Of a DNA stretch of 64,000 nucleotides, positions 46,489 through 54,490 are shown piece by piece (positions within the stretch are counted from its first letter, which is position 1; each line of letters starts with the position of its first letter). This stretch comes from an uncultured Bacteroidota bacterium (GTDB lineage: Bacteria > Bacteroidota > Bacteroidia > Flavobacteriales_F > PHOS-HE28): the NCBI GenBank assembly GCA_902826215.1, contig CADEDY010000001.1, positions 248,001 to 312,000 of the forward strand, given 5' to 3'. The notes under the pieces were generated by a model. That model was not told where the DNA came from and did no database searches. It was given only the letters and a program-made list of their open reading frames with translations. Both the position numbers and the translations under genes were made by a program.

Positions 46489-46491
46489 GGG

Positions 46492-47487
46492 TCATCCCCC
46501 AATACTCACCATCGGCCGCACGCTCAGGTCGTGCAACACCTCTTCCTGACTTTCCGGTTTGAACGGTGGAAGACCGCCGAGCATGGCATGTTTCGCCAGC
46601 ACGTTCGCTTCGATCAACGGTGCGATGTCCTCGCCACGACGAAGCGCCGAAAGCAGATCGGTTTCTTCGCGCGAGAAGAGGCAATTGCGCATCTTCCCTT
46701 CGGCCGTGAGGCGCAACCGATCACATGATCCGCAAAAGGGTTCGGTTACTGTGCTGATCACGGCAAAGGTCCCGAGCCAATCAGCGACCCGGTACGCTTT
46801 TGCGGTGCTATGCGGATCGTCGGTGAGCTTCTCGAAGGAATGCTCACTGCCGATACGGCCCAGCATTTCGGCATAGGTATACACGCGTTCCCTTCCCCAA
46901 TGATTCCCGGCGAACGGCATGAATTCAATGAAGCGGACGTGGATCGGGTAGTGCTGCGTGAGTTCAACGAAGCGCAGCAGCTCGTCGTCGTTCACGCTGC
47001 GCATTACCACCATGTTCACCTTCACGCGCATGCCGCGTTCCAAAGCCAGCAGAATGTTGGCGTGCACCTTTTCGAAACCATCACGCCGTGTGATCTTCTT
47101 GAAACGTTCGGCATCGAAGGTGTCCAAACTGATGTTGATGCTCTTCAGGCCACCGTCGATCAATCCTTCCAGATGCCGATCAAGCGTCATCGCGTTGGTC
47201 GTAAGGCCAAGTGGAATGTTGAGTTGAGTAAGGTCGCGGACGATCGCGACGGTATCGGGTCGCACCAAGGGCTCGCCTCCGGTCAGGCGGATCTTGTTGA
47301 TCCCGAAATGGTCCACGAACACCCGAGCAATGGCATGGATCTCTTCCCGCGTCATCAGTTCTTCGCGGCGCAGGAAATGCTGGTCCTCTGGCATGCAATA
47401 CGTGCAGCGTAGGTCGCACTTGTCCACTACGCTGATGCGCAAGCTGCGATGCACCCGTTGGTGACGATCGGTGAGGGGAGTGGACAT
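46492..47487 (-). CDS. moaA: GTP 3',8-cyclase MoaA
   Basis: A 331-residue radical SAM enzyme. The first 4Fe-4S cluster is bound by CDLRCTYC; the second by CGSCDRLRLTAEGKMRNC. The segments GGEPLVRPDTV and TTNAMTLD are typical, and the C-terminal Gly-Gly (VSIGG) needed for activity is present. It makes the 3',8-cyclo-GTP that MoaC converts to cPMP. It is convergent with the metzincin gene, 3 nt apart. A TTCCTTTG box lies 5 nt before its ATG. Confidence 0.95.
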   Translation of the reverse strand: MSTPLTDRHQRVHRSLRISVVDKCDLRCTYCMPEDQHFLRREELMTREEIHAIARVFVDHFGINKIRLTGGEPLVRPDTVAIVRDLTQLNIPLGLTTNAMTLDRHLEGLIDGGLKSINISLDTFDAERFKKITRRDGFEKVHANILLALERGMRVKVNMVVMRSVNDDELLRFVELTQHYPIHVRFIEFMPFAGNHWGRERVYTYAEMLGRIGSEHSFEKLTDDPHSTAKAYRVADWLGTFAVISTVTEPFCGSCDRLRLTAEGKMRNCLFSREETDLLSALRRGEDIAPLIEANVLAKHAMLGGLPPFKPESQEEVLHDLSVRPMVSIGG

Positions 47488-47628
47488 GAAGGCAAAGGAA
47501 CGACCTTCTGGGACAGATCATGGTGGGTGTAACCCGGGATCGAACATGCGCGTTCCAAGGCGAAACTGGCGCAGCCCTATCCTCTCCCGCGCTACGGTAC
47601 CTCGACTGTAACTGTAACAACTCGGAAC

Positions 47629-50112
47629 ATGAGGATCTCGAACCATTTTTGGTCAGGCTTGCGCGTATCCACTGCATTCGTCCTGGCAACTACGCTTACC
47701 GTTCACACGGTACATGCGCAATCCGGTACTTTGGATGGTACCTTCAATGTCGGCACTGGGGTCAATGGGCGCTTGTTCGCCATGGCCGCCCAACCCGATG
47801 GCAAGCAGGTCATCGGCGGGGCCTTCACCTCGTACAATGGTGTTGCCCGGAACCGGATCGCCCGGATCAACCGCAACGGAACGTTGGACGCCGCCTTCGT
47901 GGTCGGCAGCGGCGTGAACGGTCAGGTCACTGCAGTGGCGGTCGATGCATCCGGTAAGGTCTTGATAGGAGGAAGCTTCACTACGTACAATGGCACAGCA
48001 CGCCAACGGTTGGTTCGAGTGAATGCGAACGGATCGATCGACGCGACCTTCAATATCGGTTCAGGCTTTCCCAACGGAACGGTCAGTGCCATTCAGGTGC
48101 AGGCGAACGGAAAGATCCTGGTGGTCGGGTCCTTCACACAGGTGAATGGAGCAGCTGTCGGCCGCATCGTTCGCCTGCTATCCGATGGCTCCATCGACCC
48201 AGCGTACGATACAGGGCTAGGCGCCAATGGCGATATATACGGCGCAGCCATCGACGATGTCGGCAAGTTGGTCATCGTCGGTGCCTTCTCATCGGTGAAC
48301 GGAACGCCTCGCCCAGGGGTCGCACGCCTGCTCACGAACGGGGCCGTGGATCCATCCTTCAACCCAGGAGCAGGGCCGAACGCAGGGGTTTATTGCGTGG
48401 CGCACCAGCGCGACGGCAAGATCCTGATCGGCGGGCTTTTCACCAGCTACAACGGTTCCACGCCTGCTTCGCGGATCGCCCGCTTGGAGCGCAATGGCAC
48501 CTATGACAACAGCTTCAGCATCGGCACCGGTTTCAACAGTTGGGTTTACACCATCGCCCTGCAAGGCGATGGAAAGATCCTTGCGGGCGGTGACTTCACC
48601 ACGTACAACGGTGCAACGCGCAATCGTTTGGTCCGGCTGCGATCCAATGGTTCGTTGGACACCGGCTTCACCACGGGCACGGCATGCAACAATTGGGTGT
48701 ATGCGATCACCTGGCAGCCAGAAGGCCGCATCACCGTCGGCGGTGGATTCACCAACTTCAACGGCACCGCGCGCAACCGATTGGTCCGATTGAATTCGGC
48801 ATGCGATGAGAACATCCAACTGACCTTACGCACCGACGCTTTCGGCTCACAAACAAGCTGGGAAATAGTCGGGTCGGGCTATACCTACCCGCTCTGCTCG
48901 GGTTCCGGGTTCGCGAACAACACGGAAGTGACCGTCGGTTGCTGCTTGCCGCATGGCTGCTTGCGATTGCGTGTGTTGGACAGTGCTGGTGACGGCATGT
49001 CATCCGGCGGCTACGTGTTGAAGGATGGAACCGGTCGTCGCATCATCGACAACACCAATGATGGCGTGTTCGGTTCGGAGAGCAGCATTGCAGCAAGTGG
49101 TTCGTTCTGTCTGCCGATGAGCGCCGATAGATCCATCATGACCGCATGTGACAAATTGGATTGGGTATATTCCGACTTCATGGTCGCATCGCCAGTTCCA
49201 GCTGTGAGTGCGCAATGGGGTGTAGGTGACCAGACCGATGATGGGTACGAATTCTGGTTCTGCGATCCCGATGGATCCTATTCACAACGGAAGTTCCGCA
49301 ACCACGCCACACCCGGTGGTTTCGGCAGCGGTGCGAATCGTGCGTGCTATCAACGGTTGAGCTGGACCCCGAGCACCAACCCGATCCCCGAAGGCGTGCT
49401 CCTGAACGTGCGCATTCGTGGGCGCGTGAACGGAGTGAACAACGAATGGGGTCCTGCTTGTCGGATGAAGGTCGACCCTGTTGCCGCAGCCTGCCCACCA
49501 ACGAAACTCGTGGATGATCCAGCACAGCAGTACTTCTCGTGCGGTGTGACGCGTACACGTGGACAATACGTCTCCGCGAAGACGGTGCCGAATGCGAACC
49601 GATTCGAGTTCGAATTCGTGAATACTGCGGATGGCTATTCGTACAGCATCCAGCGCACCTCCTACCACTGTTACCTGAACTGGTCCAGTCCTGCACTGGT
49701 GCCCGGTCATACCTATCAAGTGCGTGTGCGTGCCAGCAAGGACAATGGCCTTTCGTGGTGCCCGTGGGGCGAAACCTGTCAAGTGACCATTGCACCGAAT
49801 GCTACCTCGGATAGCGGACCGCAAAGCATGTCGCTGGAGAATGGCTCGCTCGACATGACCGTTTGGCCCAATCCTTCCACAGGTGATCGCATGGAGTTCA
49901 ACCTCGATGGCCTGACCAGCGATGTCGAACATGTTGATGCAGTGGTCTATGATGCCATGGGTAAACTGGTGCATCAGGAACGCTTCGCTGTGGAAGGTTC
50001 ACAATGGCGTAGAGCACTCTACTTCGCGAACACGTTGCCCGATGGACAATACATCCTGCGCGTGAATAGCGGTGAGCGTACCGTACATCAGCGCTTCGTT
50101 GTGTCGCATTAG
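47629..50112 (+). CDS. Secreted delta-60 repeat protein with T9SS sorting domain
   Basis: An 827-residue protein with a signal peptide ending HTVHAQ. Seven delta-60 type repeats (pattern PDGK-hydrophobic-x-GGxFTxYNG...RxxRLxxNGxxD) suggest a seven-bladed propeller. After it comes a Cys-containing module (GCCLPHGCLRLRVLD, DGMSSGGYVLKDG) that also occurs in the 22637 protein, two FN3-like units, and a type A T9SS sorting domain (VWPNPSTGDRMEF, GKLVHQ, LPDGQYILRV). It should be an exported surface protein; no catalytic residues were seen. A paralogue with the same repeat number is at 56906. Confidence 0.88.
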   Translation: MRISNHFWSGLRVSTAFVLATTLTVHTVHAQSGTLDGTFNVGTGVNGRLFAMAAQPDGKQVIGGAFTSYNGVARNRIARINRNGTLDAAFVVGSGVNGQVTAVAVDASGKVLIGGSFTTYNGTARQRLVRVNANGSIDATFNIGSGFPNGTVSAIQVQANGKILVVGSFTQVNGAAVGRIVRLLSDGSIDPAYDTGLGANGDIYGAAIDDVGKLVIVGAFSSVNGTPRPGVARLLTNGAVDPSFNPGAGPNAGVYCVAHQRDGKILIGGLFTSYNGSTPASRIARLERNGTYDNSFSIGTGFNSWVYTIALQGDGKILAGGDFTTYNGATRNRLVRLRSNGSLDTGFTTGTACNNWVYAITWQPEGRITVGGGFTNFNGTARNRLVRLNSACDENIQLTLRTDAFGSQTSWEIVGSGYTYPLCSGSGFANNTEVTVGCCLPHGCLRLRVLDSAGDGMSSGGYVLKDGTGRRIIDNTNDGVFGSESSIAASGSFCLPMSADRSIMTACDKLDWVYSDFMVASPVPAVSAQWGVGDQTDDGYEFWFCDPDGSYSQRKFRNHATPGGFGSGANRACYQRLSWTPSTNPIPEGVLLNVRIRGRVNGVNNEWGPACRMKVDPVAAACPPTKLVDDPAQQYFSCGVTRTRGQYVSAKTVPNANRFEFEFVNTADGYSYSIQRTSYHCYLNWSSPALVPGHTYQVRVRASKDNGLSWCPWGETCQVTIAPNATSDSGPQSMSLENGSLDMTVWPNPSTGDRMEFNLDGLTSDVEHVDAVVYDAMGKLVHQERFAVEGSQWRRALYFANTLPDGQYILRVNSGERTVHQRFVVSH
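47780..48800 (+). repeat. Seven delta-60 repeats
   Basis: Seven in-frame units of about 50 codons each. Every unit carries the core [KR]-x3-GG/VG-x-F-[TS] and ends in a DxxF-type turn, except the last, which is cut short before the Cys-rich module. Confidence 0.8.
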
Positions 50113-50129
50113 AGCAACACCATCTTGGA

Positions 50130-50170
50130 GAAGACCGGGCGGGACAACGATCTTCGCCCGGTCTTCTTTT
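50130..50170 (+). terminator. Intrinsic terminator after the delta-60 protein gene
   Basis: gaagaccgggcg (50130-50141) pairs perfectly with cgcccggtcttc (50155-50166) across a 13-nt loop, followed by TTTT. It ends 12 nt before the tag start codon. Confidence 0.85.
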
Positions 50171-50182
50171 CCCGACCCATCC

Positions 50183-50764
50183 ATGGCAGCCAAGCAGAAT
50201 GAACAGACCCGTTGTCCCTGGTGCATGAAGGACGACATCTACATGCACTACCACGACACGGTCTGGGGCGTTCCGGAGCACGATGATCAACGGTTGTTCG
50301 CGAAGCTGGTATTGGATGGAGCGCAAGCAGGTCTGAGCTGGTACACGATCCTGATCCGCACCGAGAGCTATGCGAATGCATTCAGTAATTGGAATGCAGA
50401 GAAGATCGCGCGGTATGGTCCGAAGGATGTTGCGCGGCTGCTCGCCGATCCGGGCATCATCCGCAACCGCGCCAAAGTGGAGAGTGCCATCAAGAACGCG
50501 CAAGCCTATCTACGCATCATGGAACAAGGCAAGGGCTCCTTCGATCGGTTCCTTTGGAAGCACGTTGATCACACGCCGATCAAGAACCGATGGACCGAGA
50601 TGAAGCAGGTCCCGACCAGCACACCGGTGAGCGATGCGATGAGCAAGGACCTGAAGAAGGCTGGTTTCAGTTTCGTGGGCACCACCATCGTGTATGCATT
50701 CATGCAAGCCGTGGGCATGGTGAATGACCACCTCATGACCTGTTGGCGGAGAAAGGGGAAGTGA
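50183..50764 (+). CDS. tag: DNA-3-methyladenine glycosylase I
   Basis: A 193-residue enzyme that removes 3-methyladenine from DNA. The N-terminus CPWCMKDDIYMHYHDTVWG carries a zinc-site Cys and His, and the substrate pocket region is AGLSWYTILIRTESY. Near the end FSFVGTTIVYAFMQAVGMVNDH and LMTC supply the remaining zinc ligands. An in-frame upstream start at 50072 would run through the terminator and is rejected. There is almost no room for a promoter between the terminator and this ATG. Confidence 0.92.
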   Translation: MAAKQNEQTRCPWCMKDDIYMHYHDTVWGVPEHDDQRLFAKLVLDGAQAGLSWYTILIRTESYANAFSNWNAEKIARYGPKDVARLLADPGIIRNRAKVESAIKNAQAYLRIMEQGKGSFDRFLWKHVDHTPIKNRWTEMKQVPTSTPVSDAMSKDLKKAGFSFVGTTIVYAFMQAVGMVNDHLMTCWRRKGK

Positions 50765-50791
50765 CCGAGGAATGCCCTGTACCTTGGTGCC

Positions 50792-51625
50792 ATGCGATCG
50801 CTTGTAGCACGTGCACGTATCGTCGCTCATCGAGGCGCTGAAAGCGCTGCGAAAGAAGATCTGTTGGTAACGGAGGAACCGTTGGAGATCCGGCTCGGTC
50901 ATGGACCCACGGATGATCGACGTGAAGTGCGGTTGAGCGTCACGATGCGCACACCAGGAAATGATGAGGAACTATCGCGAGGTTTCCTTTTCACCGAAGG
51001 GATCATCCACGATCCAGCGGAGATAGTACGGATCGTGCCTTGCGAGAACGTGAAGGAAGAAGAGCGAGGCAACGTGGTGCGAGCTGAGTTGGACCCAACG
51101 GTTCAACTGGATCCGAGCCGCTGGCAGCGGAACTTCTACACCACCAGCAGCTGCGGCGTATGCGGAAAAACAAGCTTGGATGCTGTGCATGCGCAGTGCA
51201 CCCGTGAAATGGAGCCCTTCGGTCCGGTCGACGGAGAGGTGATCGCCTCGCTTCCAGAGAAGATGCGCGCAGCCCAGACCGTTTTCGAGCACACCGGTGG
51301 TATACACGCTGCGGCCCTTTTCGATCGCGAAGGCCATCTGTTGATCCTGCGCGAGGATATCGGTCGCCACAATGCCGTGGACAAAGTGATCGGTGCCCTG
51401 TTGCAATTGGAGCTATCGACCACAGGGCTGCAACTTCTCGTTAGCGGCCGTGCCGGATTCGAGCTCGTTCAAAAGTGCGTGATGACCGGTATCCCGCTGA
51501 TGGCAGCCGTCGGCGCGCCGAGCTCCATCGCTGTTGAACTGGCGCAGCAACACGGCCTTTCATTGATCGGCTTCTTACGCGGAGATCGATTCAATATGTA
51601 TTCCCCAATAGACCCGAACCCCTGA
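50792..51625 (+). CDS. fdhD: Formate dehydrogenase accessory sulfurtransferase FdhD
   Basis: A 277-residue protein with the active-site CGVCGK block in YTTSSCGVCGKTSLD, the nucleotide/Moco-binding ILREDIGRHNAVDKV and the C-terminal SGRAGFELVQKC. FdhD moves sulfur from IscS to the bis-MGD cofactor, making the formate-dehydrogenase-type enzyme active. A TACCTTGG box lies 4 nt before the ATG. The enzyme it serves is not in this window. Confidence 0.94.
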   Translation: MRSLVARARIVAHRGAESAAKEDLLVTEEPLEIRLGHGPTDDRREVRLSVTMRTPGNDEELSRGFLFTEGIIHDPAEIVRIVPCENVKEEERGNVVRAELDPTVQLDPSRWQRNFYTTSSCGVCGKTSLDAVHAQCTREMEPFGPVDGEVIASLPEKMRAAQTVFEHTGGIHAAALFDREGHLLILREDIGRHNAVDKVIGALLQLELSTTGLQLLVSGRAGFELVQKCVMTGIPLMAAVGAPSSIAVELAQQHGLSLIGFLRGDRFNMYSPIDPNP

Positions 51626-51632
51626 CCTGACC

Positions 51633-52208
51633 ATGGACAAAGCCACCAAGAAGCGCATGGACGCGCTCATGCGTGAGAAGATCGACGTCGTCCCTTATGA
51701 TCCGAAATGGCCGCAACATTATGCGGAATTGGAGGGCAAGCTCAAGCGCCTGCTTCCACGTCGGTTGGTGCAACGCATCGCCCACATCGGGAGCACGGCC
51801 GTTCCCGGTCTTAGTGCCAAGCCGATCATCGATGTGCAGGTGGAGGTGAACGATATGGAAGAGGTGAAGAACGAAATGGTGCCGTTGTTGGAAGCGGAGG
51901 GCTATGAGTTCATCTGGCGTCCTTCCATCGGTGAGGACGCACCCTACTATGCCTGGTTCATCAAACGCGATGCCAATGGAGCACGAACCGAGCACGTCCA
52001 TGTGGTATCACCGGACAAGGCCAGTGTGGACCGGATCATCTTCCGTGATCATCTGTGCCGACACCCGGAGGCGGCAGCTGCCTATGAGGCACTCAAGACC
52101 GAATTGGCACGCAAACATGCCAAGGACCGTGTGGCATACACCTTGGGCAAGTCCGAGTTCATCCAAGCAGCGCTGCTCGACGCGCGCAGCGAAAAGATCC
52201 GTCGTTGA
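51633..52208 (+). CDS. GrpB family nucleotidyltransferase-fold protein
   Basis: A 191-residue protein. The GrpB core is VPYDPKWPQHYAELEGKL, RIAHIGSTAVPGLSAKPIID and the later HVHVVSPDK and RDHLCRHPEAAAAYEALK. It has a nucleotidyltransferase-like fold of uncertain function. It starts 7 nt after fdhD and overlaps the next gene by 4 nt. Confidence 0.88.
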   Translation: MDKATKKRMDALMREKIDVVPYDPKWPQHYAELEGKLKRLLPRRLVQRIAHIGSTAVPGLSAKPIIDVQVEVNDMEEVKNEMVPLLEAEGYEFIWRPSIGEDAPYYAWFIKRDANGARTEHVHVVSPDKASVDRIIFRDHLCRHPEAAAAYEALKTELARKHAKDRVAYTLGKSEFIQAALLDARSEKIRR

Positions 52209-52636
52209 TGGACATACAGTTCCGGATCATGACCACGCGCACGACCATACTATCCGCTCTGTTCCTCTTCCTCACCATGGGGACGAACGCGCAACGCACA
52301 TTCGATGTGACCATCGCGGACAGCACCTACCACATGAAGCAGTACTGGTTCGTGCTGTATACCGCTGGTGAAGGAGCTGCTCTGGATAGTCTGACGGCTG
52401 CTCGGCTCCAAGAAGAGCATCTGGCCCATCAGGATGAACAGTCGAAGCGGGGCCTCATCGTCATGGCCGGTCCTTACGGGAAGAACGATGCTGGATGGCG
52501 CGGACTACTGTTATACGATTGCGATACCCAAGAAGAGGTGGAGGGCTACCTCAACCAAGACCCTTTCGTGAAAGCGGGACGACTGAAGTTCGAGGTACAC
52601 CCGTGGTGGGGCTCGGTGGGGACCAAGCTGCCGTGA
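52205..52636 (+). CDS. Secreted YciI-like protein
   Basis: A 143-residue protein with an N-terminal export signal (LSALFLFLTMGTNAQ), which is unusual because YciI-type proteins are mostly cytoplasmic. The core KQYWFVLYTAGEGA, EHLAHQDEQSKRGLIVMAGPYG and YLNQDPFVKAGRLKFEVHPW keeps the ferredoxin-like fold; His residues (EEHLAH) may form the active site. An ATG at 52229 is an alternative start. Overlaps the GrpB gene by 4 nt. Confidence 0.8.
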   Translation: MMDIQFRIMTTRTTILSALFLFLTMGTNAQRTFDVTIADSTYHMKQYWFVLYTAGEGAALDSLTAARLQEEHLAHQDEQSKRGLIVMAGPYGKNDAGWRGLLLYDCDTQEEVEGYLNQDPFVKAGRLKFEVHPWWGSVGTKLP

Positions 52637-52637
52637 T

Positions 52638-53018
52638 CTACTTCGAGCTCAGCAACCAAGCATGCGTTTGATCGCCTTGCGCCGAACGCCAGAAGTAGCA
52701 GAAACGGTTGCGTTTGCTGTTGAGCAGACCCTGCACCTCCGGGTGCTCGCGGTGTGGGTAGAATAAGCGGATCCGTCCCGTGGCCGTGTCGAATTCCGGA
52801 GCGGGCGTCAACCCTTTCTCTGTGAAACTCACTTGAATGCTGCGTGCGCTGCTGCCGGCTCGAGCAGGAACACCGCTGAAGAACAGATCGCCGTTCGCAG
52901 AGGCCACCGTCTTCGTGATCCGCATCACCTCCAATGCGCCGGACGAACCAAGACTGTTGGCAGCACGAAGACCGCCTTCTTTCAAACTTGGTGACTTTGG
53001 GAGTGCAGCAGTATTCAT
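52638..53018 (-). CDS. Small protein of unknown function
   Basis: A 126-residue protein, convergent with the YciI-like gene. The middle (DLFFSGVPARAGSSARSIQV) and the end (GRIRLFYPHREHPEVQGLL, FCYFWRSAQGDQTHAWLL) look like real protein, but I recognise no family. No membrane segment or signal peptide. A small beta-rich fold is possible. Confidence 0.5.
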   Translation of the reverse strand: MNTAALPKSPSLKEGGLRAANSLGSSGALEVMRITKTVASANGDLFFSGVPARAGSSARSIQVSFTEKGLTPAPEFDTATGRIRLFYPHREHPEVQGLLNSKRNRFCYFWRSAQGDQTHAWLLSSK

Positions 53019-53136
53019 GGCCTAGTGGCTTGGACCGTGAAGTTCGGTCGATCCATCCGGAAATGAACTGACGATCGCCATTTCGGATCAAAACTTCACA
53101 TTGGCTTAACACGGGCCGCTTCCGGTGTGCTGCTTG

Positions 53137-53613
53137 TCATTGGACGGAACGTACGGTGATCCTTCGACCCTGGAAGATGAAGGCCTCTCCGGGGGCTTTT
53201 CCGTTCATTGCCTGCCCGATCGGCGAAGCCAACGATATCGCGTAGCCTGTTTCGCCGTTCACCGAAATTGCACCCAAGCCGATGGCGATGAAGTAGTTCC
53301 CTTGGTCCGTGGTGACCAAGCTCCCGAAGGCGACCTTGTCAAAGACGCGGTCGAGCGGAACGCGAGCTAATTCCTGTTGCAGTGCGATCCATTTGGAACG
53401 TTGCTCCTCCAGCTGATCCAACTCCTGTTGCACCATGGCGCGGGCCACCTCGTGCTTGTCGCCCGCGCTGCTCTTGGTATCGGCGTTGCGCGCTTCCAAG
53501 GTGCTCGCCAGCTCGGCGTTCACCGCGTCCAACTTTTCCTGAACGAGGGTCTCCAAGTAATGATGTGCATAAGCCTTGTTCAACGAAGTGTCCTTGATGT
53601 GTGCTGGAACCAT
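53137..53613 (-). CDS. GreA/GreB-related transcription factor-like protein
   Basis: A 158-residue protein from the ATG at 53613. The N-terminal ~75 residues form a coiled-coil hairpin (LVQEKLDAVNAELASTLEAR, VQQELDQLEEQRSKWIALQ), as in Gre factors. The C-terminal globular part (FGSLVTTDQGNYFIAIGLG, YAISLASPIGQAMNGKAPGE) matches the Gre C-terminal domain, which binds RNA polymerase. Similar Bacteroidota proteins have been misnamed 3-oxoacyl-ACP synthase. Whether it rescues stalled polymerase is not shown. Confidence 0.75.
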   Translation of the reverse strand: MVPAHIKDTSLNKAYAHHYLETLVQEKLDAVNAELASTLEARNADTKSSAGDKHEVARAMVQQELDQLEEQRSKWIALQQELARVPLDRVFDKVAFGSLVTTDQGNYFIAIGLGAISVNGETGYAISLASPIGQAMNGKAPGEAFIFQGRRITVRSVQ

Positions 53614-53758
53614 GGTGCTAAGGAAAGAGAACCTGCTGGTATCTGAGTAGAGCAAGTCGGCCAACTAACTTTCCGACCGGTTGGTGAACTTACATGGAGG
53701 AACTGTCCCCGAAGTGGATGGCAGTTTCGTCATAGCAGCACAAACCAGAACAACGACC

Positions 53759-54091
53759 ATGAAAAAGTTCCTCGCTATCTATTACGCACCATCTTCCGCC
53801 ATGAAACAGATGCCCACCCTGACTGAAGAGCAGAAGCAGGCCGGCATGAAACCTTGGATGGACTGGATGGAGAAATACGCCGACAACCTTGAGGATGGTG
53901 GAGCACCTTTGATGCCCCCACATTCTTTGACCCCGGATGGGAAATGGGCCTCCAGCGCCAAGGAGGTGACCGGCTACTCCATCGTGAAGGCCGATACCAT
54001 CGATGCCGCAAAGAAGATCTTTAACGGACATCCGCATCTCTCATGGGCACCGGGCTGCTCCGTGGAGATCTCGGAATTCGCTCGCATGTGA
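53759..54091 (+). CDS. YCII-related protein (first of a pair beside the sigma factor)
   Basis: A 110-residue soluble protein starting at the ATG at 53759. It keeps the YCII core (KFLAIYYAPSSAMKQM, WMDWMEKYADNLEDGGAPL, VTGYSIVKADTIDAAKKIF, PHLSWAPGCSVEISEF). It and the next gene lie directly upstream of an ECF42-like sigma factor, a known type of association. Its biochemical role is unknown. Confidence 0.82.
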   Translation: MKKFLAIYYAPSSAMKQMPTLTEEQKQAGMKPWMDWMEKYADNLEDGGAPLMPPHSLTPDGKWASSAKEVTGYSIVKADTIDAAKKIFNGHPHLSWAPGCSVEISEFARM

Positions 54092-54138
54092 GCACGCACA
54101 CAAACTCAGGATCAATGATCACGACCAGAAATTCGACA

Positions 54139-54486
54139 ATGAAGAAGTACATGATGATCTTCATCGGTGCCGACTACGGTACCCTTGGACTATCTCCCGA
54201 ACAGATGCAAGCCCAAATGGGCAAGTGGTTCGCGTGGGGCGATAAGATGGAAAAGGCCGGCGTTCTGCGTGGCGGGGAAGCTTTGCAACCGGATGTGAAA
54301 CGCATCTCAGGCAAAGGGCGCGTGGTGACCGATCATGCCGGAGGTGAGATCAAGGAGCTCGTAGGCGGCTACTACACCATCGAAGTGAAGGATGTGGCTG
54401 CCGCGATGGAAGTGGCACAGGACTTCCCGGACTACGAACTGGGCGGCACCGTCGAGATCCGCGAAGTGATGGTGTTCGATCGGTGA
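54139..54486 (+). CDS. YCII-related (DGPF-type) protein, second of the pair
   Basis: A 115-residue protein starting at the ATG at 54139. Core: KKYMMIFIGADYGTLGLSP, WFAWGDKMEKAGVLRGGEAL, VTDHAGGEIKELVGGYYTIEV, VAQDFPDYELGGTVEIREV. The central acidic turn is a variant of the DGPF motif (DHAGGEIKE). It ends 4 nt before the sigma factor gene, so both are co-transcribed. Confidence 0.85.
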   Translation: MKKYMMIFIGADYGTLGLSPEQMQAQMGKWFAWGDKMEKAGVLRGGEALQPDVKRISGKGRVVTDHAGGEIKELVGGYYTIEVKDVAAAMEVAQDFPDYELGGTVEIREVMVFDR

Positions 54487-54490
54487 TCGC

